64,000 bases of DNA from Phoronis australis (GCA_002633005.1 NMRA01000082.1:876716-940715), one strand, 5' to 3'; numbered from the stretch's first letter, positions 1-15,200 are shown. Numbers and translations are program-made. Notes: generated from the letters alone by a model not told the origin.

Positions 1-117
1 TTATAGAGATTCGGTACCAGGTTTATGTTGACACTATAATTTTCTTAATTTGATGCAAAGAAGAACTTAGTTAAAGACGACGCTAGATTTTGTTTTTCTC
101 TATTTGAATTATTCCAG

Positions 118-264
118 ACAAAGGTTGTCCTCCAGGATGGTGGGGAGAGAAGTGTGACCAGAAGTGTAATTGTGAAAATGACGCCAATTGTGAGAATGCT
201 GAGACCGGCGAGTGTCCGAATGGCATATGCAAACCGCGATTTACTGGTTCCAGTTGCAGTACAA
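118..264 (+). CDS. Module 1 exon 1: EGF-like repeat
   Basis: Acceptor attccag at 111-117 and donor gtgagc at 265 bound 147 nt, phase 1-1. It encodes one EGF-like repeat with the start CPPGWWGEKCDQKCNC and end FTGSSCST. The paralogous exon is 16129-16269. It must join an upstream exon outside the window, so the gene extends to the left. Confidence 0.85.
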
Positions 265-3200
265 GTGAGCAATCGAAACTCCGACCACACGTGATGAATA
301 TCTGTTCTACACAACAATGTTCACGTTTTTGTTTTATCTACGGGAGGGAATGTTGCTAAATTTTTCTTACAATGAATGTACAAAGCACGTGGACAACGTT
401 TGGAAAAATGAGGCGAATCGGTTCCGTGTAGTACATTGTGTTCTGAGAATACCCTCAGAGCGGTCGCACCGATTCGACATTGAGCCGTAAAAAATTCCTG
501 CACACCCAACTAGGTAAATCGTTTACTGTCATCAATACCGGTATATTCTGAGAACCTTCCTGGCCTTGACATCTTGAAAGCATCTAGAAAATAGCCATGA
601 ATTTACTCACTGCTCCATGGAAGAATTAGATAAGTCTCGCCATTAAATTCTTATCCCTTGACGTTGGTAAGACAGCAAATAACACATGAGAGTCTTTCCT
701 TTTGAAACTCCAATCATAAAATAAGAAAAATGCTGAATGAAAATGGTCAAATACATGGGTCAGCTAAAAACATTGCTTAATTGGAAGTTATTCAAGTCAC
801 GTGCTAGTAACGTGACTCGGTATTTACCTCTGTTTTCTTTTCTCGAGCCTCTGTTTGTGCATTTACCAAGATGGTTGTATTACAAAATTACAGATATGTG
901 GATTCGACCGAACCAGATACTCGGTGAGCTAACTAAAAAGTGTCCTGGTTATAATGATATTGCTTAACACACGATACGCCATTAGTAATAAAAATGGAAT
1001 ACGGTTGAGAAAGGTTTCGTCTATTCTGAGCAAATATTGACAATTTCGTTTTTTACAGAGACTAAGTGCAAAGCACCGAAAGTTTACGGACCAGACTGCA
1101 AAACTCCATGCCACTGTTTAAACGATGCACAGTGCGACGACTACACCGGGAAATGTGATCAGTGTCCCCCTGGGTTCAGCGGAGAAAGCTGTTCGATAAG
1201 TAAGCAATAGCCGCGACGAAAATACCGATAATCGCCCGTTTTTAATGGTGTCCGTTGTGATTAGTTTTATACAACCGTACCAATGCTGGAACGCAGTAAG
1301 GGGACAGGCGTAGTGCAGACCAGACTAATAGTGAAGGCTAAGATGAGAAAGACAGGCACTGTTCAGATTGGCAAGAAGTGTACATTTAGCCCCACCAGTT
1401 ACGCAGTACCACGTGTCAGTGACATCGTATCATGGTCAACAGTTGTAGTGGCGATCTGTATAGTTTTCAACCTATCCACTATTTCTAGATATATTTTACA
1501 AATCATTCAGCTTCTTCATCATAAAGTAAAGCTAAGGTGGCTTGTCTACTTTTCTACCAAGAAGTACATTGTAAACATCGAGAGAATTCTCACATTCACA
1601 AGTAGTTTCTCTTCTTTGTGGAAACAGGCGTGGTAATTGGACCAGGTTGTCCGTGTTGAATGTATTTGAGACATCTTAAACTTGAATCAGACATATTAAA
1701 GCATTGTGATTTTGCACCGAATAAAAATTACAGTCTCTCCTTACGTGATTGTGCCCCAAGCATTTTTGAAACTGAATATTATGCCCATCAAGTCTTTGGA
1801 CTCGGTCTTCGTCATCAAATATAGCAAATAAAATTAGGTGGACGTAAAGGAACCAAGATCCTGTTTTCTACAAATGTTCTGGACAAAAGGGTTGGTGTCA
1901 GGGATATAAGCCTCGAACTAAAATATAGTGATACGTTATATGCGAGTACTCGTTAGGTTTAAAGTTCTTGCCAGCTGTGCTAGAGTAACACGATGGATTA
2001 CAACAATGATGATTCTTGAGTCAAGTCTCCAGCTCCTCAGCTCTGTTTTTACTATTTGTAAACGAAACATAGTAGTACCACTGCCAATGGTGGCGAAAGT
2101 AATGATGTTGATGACGATGACGGTGACGATGACGATGACGACGATGCCGCAGTTATATATTGTTAAGACTCATGTACATGTAAGAAATATGATACTCTCC
2201 ACTTGGACGGTAATGATAGAGGCGATGGTGGCGATTTGCGGACACTATTGAGATTAACAAGACGACATATCCATTGGTTTTGTCGTTGTCACAATGTACG
2301 TTGAAGTGTTGCTCGATTGCAGAAACCGATTGCATGGAAACGTTTGACTTTTATCCACCTTCGCCAGACTATCCGTATAAAACATTCTACTGTGTGGACG
2401 GTAAGTGGCGAATTTGACGTTTGCTACTTTCTAAAATGTTACTAACATTGTCTCTTTGAGTTCCGTTGGCATTCCGAATTTAATTGTGCAGGGTTGCGTT
2501 CTGTAGACCGCAAGACACCAGATTGTAATCATATGGCTCAGGGGTAGAATCAAGGAATTCGTCCCACAATTTGGAAACCCAACCTCACTAGACAATCACT
2601 TCGTCAGTGTCGTAATGTTAACTGTGACATGATAGTAAGCTTCTCAGTTCTTGCCCCTCTCACAATTATAGTCTACGAAAGGCTCTGTTGATCCACAGTA
2701 AAACACTGATAATGAAATAACTCTTGTTATTATTATTATTATTCATATTGTTATTATTACTATTATTATTGTTATTGTTCTTGTTTTGTTATTACTATTA
2801 TTGTTATTGTTATTGATATTGTTATTATTATCATTATCGTTATTGTTATTGTTATTATTACCGAAATGGTTTCCGATTTTGCTCTGTCGTGAAGTGTCAA
2901 TATTTGTCAGTAAGTAACCAGCTTCATTTTGAGGTAAAAAATTGAGCTGTGTGCTTGTTATCCGTCCACGAGATATTAGACAAAATTACTGATAGGTCAA
3001 ACGTTTGAAATGACACTGTAATTTTCAAAATAATAATTGGTGAGGTCATTTGAATTAAAAATGGCTAACTTCACGAAATGAGTTGAGAATGGTCTCGCGC
3101 TATTGCTTTCCACCACTCATGGCTGAAAGACTGAACGGAAATTTGGTTACTTTCTGGTGGATGATAAACAACAACCATGGTTCATTACAAATATTTTGCA

Positions 3201-6200
3201 TGTTTGATATATTAGAGCATTCCTCAAATAGTCTTCATGCTGATGGTCGGCTAACCAATATCCGTGTGAAATGAGTATTTACGCGAACACCATTACAGTT
3301 CCTTTACTCGAGGTCTCATTCAAGCTGGATGGTAAAGTCGACAACAATATGGAGTTCAACCAAAAAGTTCTCTTCCAACTGGAAAGTACACTAGGGGTCG
3401 TCCAATCCCGTATTTCTTCACTGTTAGTTAGTTCAGGTAAAGTAAACTAAAGTGCTATAAATAATACAATTACGGTAGCTTGGAACCAAACGTTAAAGAG
3501 AACCATCATCCTACACGTTTTTACTCAGAAGCCGGAGTACGCAACCCACTATGATAGCAAAATTAAGGCCGTGATATCTTACCCTGCGCTGCACGGGATT
3601 TTTCTCAGTGTCCGTAAGTAATCATGATTTGCTCACAGGGATTCGTTCGCAGAGGATTCATTAAGAAAGATATACATTTAGTACATGTTTTTGTGACTTT
3701 TGACGACATCAATATTAACAGTGCACATAACACTCGTGGAATACCGTGGTATACACGCAAAGAAATCCTCACGTGCTGTGTCATGTTATATGGCATCTAG
3801 CACTATGTATTTGTAGTGGAATGAACGTTCATAGCTGTCGACCTTGTATGGTATTGAAATAAAGACTTTTACCTGTCGGAGGCCCGGTTACTTTTGAGCA
3901 CCTAGCCTAATGGTTCATCTTAGGACTTGGTCTTCGTCGGGCTCTAGTGGAGGAACTCCTGGCCACGAGGTCACATGTGAGTGTGCCTGGCGCTTGTCGC
4001 GTGAGAGCAGGTAGTTGGAAATGTCAGGTAACTCGTATATACTGCCATTATTTATCTCTGGTTTATTCCACACCGTTCCAACTGATTTTTGGATTTTGCG
4101 GTTACCTAACAATATCTGTAATTCCACGGTTAAATGTTATCTACGGAAGGTATATAGTGGAACCGCAAAATCCGAGAATTGGTCGAAATCATGAGTAATA
4201 AACCGAAGTCAAACATAGACAGAGGTTTTAACCTCTGGCAGGTAACTCGATAGTATTAAAATACGAGTTACCTGTCATTTAACAACGCTTCCTCTCAGGC
4301 ACCAGGCGGAGTTTGATAGCCGGCCCCGCCCATAGGTGACCACGTGACCCGAACATCACTGTATTTACAAATGACTGTATGCATTTACACGTACATATAA
4401 ACAAACATATACAAGTACAACAAAAAATTAACGTGATATACGCCATTATAATTATAAGTTTCTGAATGAATGAAAATATAAATGCTAATATTGATAAACG
4501 ATTCAGCTGGTTCTTCAATAGATGCAAGACGGTTGCTATTTTTGTCATTTGAAGTGCTTCACCCAAATTTGTACTGCAGAGAAGGATGGACAACGTGTCA
4601 AGCTGTTTTTGCAACCCAACGAAACAGCTGCGGAGAAGTTGAGCTCGACCGTCTTGGCTAAATTGAAAGATTTGATTGATAACAGAAATAGCATATTGGA
4701 GTACCCACCCGGAAACAAAGTTAAAGCAAAGGCAGAAAAAATCCATTTAAAGCCAGTCTTGGAAGCGATGGATAAAGGTTAGCAAAGATTTTACGATATT
4801 GAAATACTTACTTTAATTGGAAACGTATGTAAAACTGACGTATATTTCTAAAATTTTGCTCCTAAAGAACAAAATAATCTCCCGGTACAAGAATAAGAAT
4901 TACCGGGAACCAGCAACGTGTAGATAAGGGATCACTGGAGCTCCCACCCTCCTCATCGGTCGCCATATTGTTTTTGATTTTTCCGATTCTGCAAAGTGTT
5001 TCGAAAGCGAGTTATGACTGCAAATCGCAATCTCCTATTTCGTGCTGTGTGCAAAGCCATCTTACAGGTATTTACATTGGATAATCCGGCATTCTTACTA
5101 AAAAAGTGCTCCAGGAGATCTCCAGGGCATCTATTCACTGTTCACTTAACTCTTGCGTCTAATTCACTGTCAGTCTATAAGAACATTTTTCTTTTGCGTC
5201 CAGCAAAAATGATCAGAATACTTGCCAACATCGACAAGCAGACCATGACAGAGGTCGAACTTACAGCTGTCGTAGACGACTTCTTTCAGAACATAAACCC
5301 CACCTTTAGCCAAGACAAGTCGAGGTACAAAAATCCATTTGTATCACCAGGTAAGTGATATATATGTACATGTATATTGTACTGTACAGCCTAGCGGTGA
5401 TGTAATAGGTCCATGCCGGTTGCAATATTCCTTGAATTGCTCACCCATCGCAGTTCATTGTCCATGCTGGTTTGATCAGTATTCACGTTCACGTTCATGA
5501 CTACACAAGTCGTACTAACACTACCTCCGTTGTACATTTCAATCGCATTTAACATTACATACAGCGTTTTTTACCGCTGTACACTGTATGCATTGATAGA
5601 ACTTTAATTTCGTCAGGAGAAGGCAAGTTAATTGTCGAGCTGTTTCCACCTGTAACCAAAGCAACCACATTCACTAGCACCGTTTTGAAGCGACTACAGA
5701 AGACTTTCCACAAAGACGGTAGCCTCAAAGATGATAAAGGAAACGTCATATGTACTATAAAAGGTGGAACGGTGACGTATGACCTTGGACCGAAGGTTAT
5801 TCCTGCGGGTGAAAGTGAGTCTTTCTAAAAACTGTAACGCAGGCTTACTGAAGTGATGTATTGTTGAAAATGTTTACTTTTCGGAAAATGAATTTATAAT
5901 GGTCTACACCAGAGTTAGTTTCTGTTTAGTCTCTACTGTACGTGTTGGTTGCTGTTGACCAACATACTTAGATGTGAACAATTTCGCCCCAAGGATCGAT
6001 GATTTCGGGTACTGGTTTGATCTCTCCATTTGAGACGATCCAATTAACGGTTAACGTTTTTGTTGAGGATTCTATTAGTTGAGGAATGAAAGCCATCGTT
6101 CCATCATGGGCGGCGCACCATAGGGGACTAGGGGGGGGCTATATCCCCACTTTTTTCAGTGTTACGCTGCATGGTCTACAAGCGATGAACCACAGGGGGC

Positions 6201-9200
6201 TGAGGGGGTTTAGCCCCCACTTTTTTCAGTGCTGCACCCCCCATGTTCATGCGTCATGCACAGTAGTTTTCATATTGCAATACAAAGACTTCGAGAGAAT
6301 TTTGCCAACTGAAGAACTTGGATAAACTGATTGTCAGAATTATTTTCAGTTTAGACAACTTTTATTGTTGGCGCTTTAGGTGGCGTTCATGTGCCTAGCC
6401 AATAACTTTTCATCTTTGAATGGACACATGCAGTAAGGTTGAGGTGCCTCAATTTTGAAAACGTACACAGAGCAAAAGCTTAAGTCAGGATTGAAAATGA
6501 CTTTAGTGAGATATTTTGTCGCAATTTTGTGGTTCGAGATTTTTTCTAATTTTGGCGTAGTCCAGCTCCTTGTGAAAACTCCCGTATACACGTATCATTT
6601 TTGCACGCCATTTTAAGACACTGCCCTCGCAAATTATGGCCATCTTATCTCACAAATGGCTGATAGAATTTACATGAAACTTTCAGACATAATCATCCAA
6701 AACTTTGTTAGCGATTGCTTTTGCATGATTTTTTTAAAATGAAAAATAGCAAAAAAGGATGATAATATAAAAAATTGTTTCAATGTTTGGGGGACTTCTT
6801 CCTCTACCCTTATGTTTAACAAATGTTGATTACGTAATTGGTTCCGTTGTTGCTACATGAATGTACATGTACTATTCTCGTCACTACTTTTTGCTAAAAA
6901 TACACGGTCATGTGATCTAATAAATTCAAAATTAATAAAAGGTCAAAAGCCACATTCCTCGGGTGATAATTCTCCTACATTAGTGAGGCTCTAGATAAGG
7001 GGGATAACGACTGAAAACGTGTAAAAATCTATTTTCTCTGAGACAAAATGAATAGTTTTGCAGGTACATGTATTTGGCAAAAGGCATCGTCAAGTGGATA
7101 AATTTTTGCATGTACTTAACAAATGGGAAAGGTAGATAATTACTAAGGTAGATAATTACTATTATTTAGGAGCTTGTCATTATGCACTCTTACTGACTAA
7201 GATCTTACTTTCTGATGGCAGTCCCCGATGTGGAAGTGTCCTTCTTTGTAAAATGCAAGCTGAAAATCTCCGAGCTACCAAAAGTCTACGGCTTTATCTC
7301 CAACACCGTGCAAAGTGTAATGGGCGTCACAAAAGAGAGAATTACAAATCTGAAGTCGTCAATAAACGGAAAACGTATGTCAGGTTTGGTGCAATACTTC
7401 CGCACTGATCCTTTATGAAGGATCTTGATATACCGTACCTTCACGGGGTCATTCAAAAGTGTCACAGTTGAAATTGCCACTAAATTGTTCTCTAAGCAGG
7501 AGTTGTCATCTCCCCGCATAGGCTATAGAATGGCTACAGCAGCTCCTTCAGGGTCGTTTCATCAGTCGAAAGTGTGACCCAGAGTGGGCCTCACATTTAC
7601 TGCACTTGAACACCCACAAGGGTTTTAAACGTCTTGTCCCAACTTACTTAAATTAAGTGCTAAGTTTAAATTGACTACTAATCGCTACAATATTAGGTCC
7701 TCATTATCATCCAACTTAAATCTTCCGAAACCCAGAAACGACACTGGGAAAAATCATTTTACTACAGCGGGCCCTATTTATGGAACACTCTCCCTGCAGA
7801 TGCCAAATCTGCACCATCCTTGATAACACTTAGAAGAATTATAAGAAATAGATTTAACTTCATTTTTAGCAAACTTACATTCAGTATCCCCATATCAGTC
7901 TATTTTTTATTCATGTGCATATATGCGTGTGTGCATGTGAGTGTATGTAGTTGTGTATTCATGTGTGTGTTTGTATTTATGTATGTATATATATGTGTGT
8001 ATTTATTTATATATGTATATATGAATGTTTGTGTATGTATGTATACATGTATATATGAATTAAAAACCGGACAATCGCCGCACAAATAAAAAAGTTCATG
8101 TTCAACTCAACGTTTCGTCTTTTCATTAAACATCATCAGGATCATATTTACAACATTTTAGGACAACAAGTGCCAACATACAGCTCAGGTAACATCCATA
8201 GAGTGAAGTGGATGTTACCTGAGCTGTATGTTGGCACTTGATTTACCACAGAGTGCCATAGTAAAATTGTCAAGATGTTAGAATATTAAGAGTATCTTTC
8301 TGATAAGGCAAACGAGCACGCACATCATTACCGATCTTTTTTCCATCTAAGCGAGGTTGAGTGTAAGCTTGGGTACAACTAAAAATAGTCTAGAATGTGG
8401 CACTAGTTCAGAAGGGACTATCAAAGGATTATGGATCAACTATTGTTTCTTTACAGTTACCTTGATGAAGTTTGTCCTTCTGAAGAAGCCCTCTTCGTCT
8501 TCGAAGTCGAGTCGTGATGCTCTTAATGCCTGGAATACTAAGGTCTACAGTGGACAACTCAAACTAAAAGACGATTACGGAAAGGATCTTTGTGACGTAT
8601 ATAAGCAGGTCACCACTTGCGAAGTTTCACCACTCGTAACCGGAGTTACGGATAAAAGTGAGGTTTTGAAAATTTTCTTAATAAAACAATTACGTGTAAG
8701 AGGTGAACGCAAGTGTTAGAGGTCACGTGCATTCGTTTTATTTGTATGTGAACATGTTCATGCGCATACGCACCAAAGCTTTTAAAAGCTTGCTCTTTTC
8801 GTCGGCTTCACCAGAAAAAACGGAAGCAATGACCTGTTAAATGCTGGGCTGAACAATTGCCTATCAGCAATGAAATCATGCATGACAACGTTGCATTAAG
8901 GCGTCTAAGAGTGCAAAGACAATTAGACAACGTACATATGTCAATCGTCCGAAACTTACAACTATGAGTGTACGAGACATGATTCAGTTTAAGGGTACAC
9001 AACACAGTAGGGCGTCCTCGCGGATGGTTCAACGGTACTATGACGGGGAGTTTAAAGCGTCTACATGGACGGCTCACCTTAAGGGGCCAGAGGGGCTATA
9101 GCCCCCGCTTTTTTCACTGATGCGCCGCCCATGGTCTATGGGCGGTGCACCACAGAGGGTTCGGATCCATAGCCCTCACATTTTCAGTGCTGTGCCTCCC

Positions 9201-12200
9201 ATGCGTCAGGGTAAAACTACGGCTAACGGCATATGTGTAGCCACGGACAGTCAAAAAAATAGAAACACGGCGACACATGTAGATGTAATAGAGAGAAATT
9301 TTTACAGAAACAGTTTGTGGGCCCAGCCAGAAAAATTTTGTTTGTTTCCATGCTTTTGCTATACAGACCTTGTACACGCACTTAAAAATGTACCTTTAGT
9401 CATGCATACCTCGAAAAAGCTCACAAGACATTTTCCTCAGACTTTCCAGAACAAATTGGCCTAGATTCATTACCAGTTAAAAGCGTGTGGTTGATTGTAT
9501 GAACCTTTATTATTGTATCATGTTTTGACACGTAACGACCACAAATGCCCATTTTCTTGAGTGCCCAGTAGCCTGCAAAGGATCATTGATATTTAAATTT
9601 CTTGTGAACGTAGCTACAAAATTTGACTGATCCTTAGGCGGTTTTCTGTGATCGCAGGCAGTTGGCAGTACACTTCAAAATACCAGATTTTGCGACTTTG
9701 GCGATTGTCTTAATGTCCTTTGGCCAGAAAAGTTAAGAGTCTGGGGGTGCAGTCTAGACGATTTTTCATCTGAAGAAGCTTCATATAGGTTTTAAGGGAT
9801 TGGATTTTGTAACAGTGAGTTAGCCCTAGGCTGCAGTGCGATTTTTGACGAAATTGTGCCTTAAAGTCCTTCTCTTACGCGTTGTTAACCCTTATTACAT
9901 GGTTAGAAGATGTTATAAGGATCCAAGAAGTACCTACCCCATAACTAATACACGAACCGTAATCGAAAAAAGTTTAAATGAACGCGCCACTCACGATTCG
10001 CACCCGAAGAAAGACCGCCATTTTGAACTTGTCGCGAACCCGGAAGTACAATTCATTCAGGAACCCAGGCCGAGAAAACGCCGTCAGTGCGACTGGAGCA
10101 GTGCCTGTACTGTTACTAGCCAGCAAACGGGGATAAAAAAAAATCGACAGCGCGCCTTAATTTTGATAAAATCAAACTACGGACAATTTTATCCAATTTG
10201 CTGAAGAAATGTGGCGAACAAATTTTGACAGAAATTATTTTGCCAGACTCGGGACCGCAGCCTATTGGACCCGGTGCGGATCGACACCAGACACTGGCGA
10301 ACGGTAAATGCATGCGGTTGCAAGCTGTTTTGTATAAGTAAAATGGTCAAATGATAAATGCTACATATATTCAAGGGTAGTTTAAGACACTTGCATGAAA
10401 TTTCGGGCTGGTTAGTCCTGTGTCACACTGCCGCGACAGACCTTAGTTAGCCTCAGTGACCAGCTACCAGTGAAGACTATAGTCAAAATACAGTTTGTTA
10501 GTAGGCCTATACAGCTTTGCGCCAAGCGGCTACCCTTATGCCTAACTGGTCGCTGGCCACAAACACAAAAAAACACGAAAATTGAACAAAGTTTGTTTTT
10601 TGTAGCAACGTTTGTCAAAATGTATCAACGTTAAATCTTCACAAATTACAAAGTAGCCGATTGAACATGCCTTTCAGTTCAGCAAAAGTCGCCATTGTCG
10701 GTGCCGCCAGAAATGAGACGAAGTCCAACGGGAATTGTGAGCATATTTATCACTTAATAAGTAACAACTGCGAGGCTTAAATTTGGTGAACACTGTTAAA
10801 TCGTACAGAATAGTAATTTGTTGGCGAAAACAATTTACACAAAGTTTTAAACTCGTAACTCATCCCGCTGTCCTCCAATATGGCCGACGCTATCCAAACA
10901 AAGTGACCCAAATTTCGCCACAAAACTTGCAATAACTTTATAGTGCTTGCCCCGATTTTGATACTTTTTCGATTTTTACTGAGTAGAATGTACTACCTTT
11001 CCGATGATATAGCAAAGTACTTTTTCAAAACGCGAAAAAAATAAAACCGAAAAAAATTGGTTCGGCCCGTATTGGTTCCTAGGTTCGACCGGCCTACGTA
11101 AGGAACTAAACACCAATGCTATTTTACCATAATAAGTACGCGTAACATTCCAAAAAAATTCAACTACCACTAACTACAAACTATAGATACACTACGAGCT
11201 ATTACTAATAAAACAAAATAATGAAGACTTTTCGAGCAAGCGATAGCACATTCAGTTACAAGGAAAAAATGGCGGCGTTCAGGACAAGTTCCAGAACTGA
11301 TCAGCCGGAAATGTGGGTACGGAAATAACCGATGACAGCCGGTAATTATACGCTCGCAGAGAAGGTTCAAATACTGTTAAAAACTCTCTTTTGGCAAGAA
11401 AGACGAAAAGAATATAAAGAAAGGGTGTCGAAAATAAGATTTCATGTAGTAAGTATTTTCGGATACTGGAACCACATGGGCAGTTTGCAAGAAGGACTTT
11501 AAAATTCAAGTTTGGTATTTCAGTTGAGAAAGTGGAACTGACGTTCACTCTGGACTGCAAGACTTCAGCAGAGTTGAAAAACCATGTAATAGAATCTCTC
11601 TCCCGTGATCTCAGCGTTGCTAAATCAAGGCTGTCTATGGTTGCAGTGTTGAAAACACCTGGCGGTATTATATTTTGCATTTCTTTAAATATGGTGTATT
11701 ATTTTTTGTATTAAAGGTTGTGTTCGTCGAATGTAGTGATGCAACTATTGATTAATGTTGACGTTTTGACCTATTTAATTTAAATCAACAGTGTATACCA
11801 ACTCCGGATTTTGAGAACCTCTTTTCTATAGTGACTGACAAGCATAAAACTGGTTCGCAAGCCCAAGGTGCAAACAGCATTGATTTGAAAGCGATGTTTG
11901 TCTCATCTAGGAGACCAGATATCGGTAGCAATTTCACCGCCAACAAAATCGTCGCCGGAGAAGTCTAGTGAAATCGTGAGAAAGGTTAAAACGATGGTGT
12001 TCTACGGAGAACTGAAAATCAAGGATGGTGATGTCGAAGTCTGTACCACACCAGTACCAACGAACAGGACAGTTGTTGTTACGCCCGTTGGGCCAGACCC
12101 ACAAGAAGTAATAGGAGGTCAGTTTTACCAGCAACCTTGACCACTTCCAGTTTAGGCACATCTCGAAAAGCTATTAGCTTAGAGGACAAGTAGTAAACCA

Positions 12201-15200
12201 GTCCAAGGCATATCTCTACTGGCCATCAATCTTACAAAGTCCAGCTTTCTTCGACTTGTAGTCATGAGCCAATCTCAATGGAGCGAGATGGCATTTCAGG
12301 TCTGTTCAATTCCTTTTACTTTTTCAAGAGAGAGAAATTCAATAGAGGTTTACATCTGCAAATTCGTGGTATGTATTATTACGTCAACCATTTCATACCT
12401 TTGGCGGTTAAGCAGTATGCAAAGTATACGTGGAGTGCATTGCTCGAAGCATCTGGACCCAGCGTCACATCTTTGAGCTCTAAATTGAACTTGAAAATAT
12501 GCTATGCATATTTTTGCCACTTTCGTGAAAATATTAGAGAAGCTTGTATGATTTCATAAATTATGATCAAGTCCAACAAGTGTTATTCCAGTTTGCGCGA
12601 GATTATGCCTAAATTCGAGATACCTCGAGATTCCGAGTCAAAACTCGAACTTGTAGCTTTAATGGTGGGTTCGTCAAGTGAGTATCTCCACTAGAAAATC
12701 ATGGACTTGAATCAACACTAGTGCTTCCCAGCAGATAATGAAAAGCGTTTATCTGGAATTTGAACAAAAAGAGGTTGGAAGTTATTCTGAGAATGATTCC
12801 GTGTACAAAGACTTTACTTCGGGTGCTGGTGTAAGGAAGCGAGTTCCTCTTCAAAGGCAGTTTTGACAGAAACATTCTTAAGTCATATCGCAAATTAATG
12901 TTTGTATGATATGAAACGCACCGATAGGTGGAGTGAAGAGTTCAATTTTTGGATTTTCTGTATGTAAGCTTTTTAGTAGCTTGCTCGATTATCATTGATA
13001 TATTTTCGAATCTTAACTGTGCACATTATTATGTTTTGGACATACGCAGCAAACGTTGACAATAGAATCAAGACGGCAAGCTGAAGTGCTGCGCGTTGAC
13101 CCGAGGTGGCGTTGCAAATATAGGAGGCGAAGGGTTGGCAGTAGTTATGACGATGACTGTGAAGACAACAATGACGCCTAACGCAATAGAATTGTTACAG
13201 ATTAAAAATTGACTTGCCATCGTTATTGTTTTTCAGGTAAAGATAACAAGATCGTGATTGCCATTAAATGCGATTCTTTGACCTTCGACAGAAAAGAGCA
13301 GCTTGCCACCGACGCACTTGCAGAAGTTATGCAAGTTCAGACCGATAGGATAGTAAACTTGAAGTTCGTGCATAGTGGATCCAGTAAGTTTATGTCTAAA
13401 TTGTTCAATTGTCTTATGCGTTTGTTCATACATGTTTTATCGCGTGTAAGCGAGCACCTACTGCCCATGTAAATCCAAATGCTGGTATGGTAAGCTTCGG
13501 CTATATCTCGGGAAGTGTGGAAACGCCAGACTTCTCGAGATACCCCCATGCATGGCCAGCAAAGCACATGGCCACACTGGCCCTCTACTTTTGAGATTTT
13601 TGCGTCTGGGGAATTAAGCACTGGTATAAAATGTCTGTTTGTGAAATACTTCAATAAAATCGCATTACTTCGAGTATATGGTCGCGTGACTGTTTAAAAG
13701 TACTTGGTAGAGGAATTCGTCATGTGGCACCAGTATTTATATTCGACTATACCGTTGGTTAGACATTCTTCATTAAGCACTAATATCGCATTTTATGTGA
13801 GTGACGAGGTGGAAGCAATCTAACCAGAATTATTTCCTGGATGTATTTATTGGCAGATTGCGAAAAAATGACCAGCCATTTGCAATTTGCATGTCCGGTT
13901 AACTTCGTCCTAGCTTGTTATTGGGCTGCGGGATATTTAAAGCGGATTCGGGCTCTGTAAATTTTACTAAACCTTGAATATTTGAAGGGAGTTTGAACAA
14001 GTCTTACATCGTAAAACTAACGCATTATAACCTAAATGTTGTAGAATATTCAAAGTGTTTTCTCCACCGGCACTCAGTTGTCCTCTTTTTTGTTCGTTCA
14101 ATACAGAAACGTCGTTCCAAGTGCACTGTGTGCGTTAGTGAACTTAAAGTCAGTTTCTCAACCTTACGCGATAACAACATTCTGCAGGATTTTGACCACC
14201 TTACACAATATGGCCCCAATCACCATTGGGCCAAACTCTTTGGCATGAAAAAATTTGGTACCAAAAAGTACGGTAATATATGTAACAAAAGGAATATGAA
14301 TGACCAGTGTGGCCGTTTGTGCCGTCAATGCCAACACAACATGTGTCGTGTGCGACAATATGTGCAATGAACACTGGCAAATATTGTGCTCCCCAACGAG
14401 TTCAAAAGTAGCCTGTTTATAAGGGTTTTAGGCGCGTAGGCGTATCCAAAGTCAGAGAGTCAGTGGGAGGCTCAGGAAAGTGTAAGGAACTCCAAACGGA
14501 GTTTGTAGCAAGTTGAAAACTGGTGGACGATTCATATTGTTAGTGATGATGATGATGACGCCGACGACGAGGCCAACAAAATTGATGACGAATACGCTTG
14601 GTGCCAGTGAGTCTCGTCTTCGGGCACATTGAATTTGCAAGCATTAAAATTTCGGATAAAGACTCCCTTCAGCTTGCATTACACCTCTCCGTGAAATCTG
14701 GAACACGTTCTCGTCGAAGTTTGGATTTGTCCTTCAAACAGGTTATACCTACATGAAATTTTTGCTTAAGGCAGGCGATTTTAGGGGGCCATAGTGTGTG
14801 TCATTACAATGTCACAGCATATATTTTAGCACTTGACACACATTGTGCGACAATTTTGCTGTGAACGCCAAAGTTCAATAAAGGCATATGATATCGCTCT
14901 CGCATACACTGTCATCCAAGTGCTTTGAGTGCAAAAGTATGTCGCGACAGGCTCATCGAATAGAATGACCCGCCACGACAAGTCAGCATGTAGGGTCCGA
15001 ACAGCAACGAACCGTGAAGTCTTTCCAAAACACACTCCCAGTATCTAGTTGTGAACTTAAAGCTTTAAATAAGTTATACCGCATTGCATGCATTGAGTAT
15101 TTGTAAAAATGCTACGTAACAGTCCTAGAATTTGCTCGAGAATTATTGGACTTAGAGACCACGCTTTTAGGAATGCTATTTTCAAAACTGAGAATTACTC

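Noticed and set aside
7820-8089. Membrane-like open frames rich in Val/Tyr/Cys
   Set aside because: Translations of the TG/TATG simple repeat after the LINE remnant.
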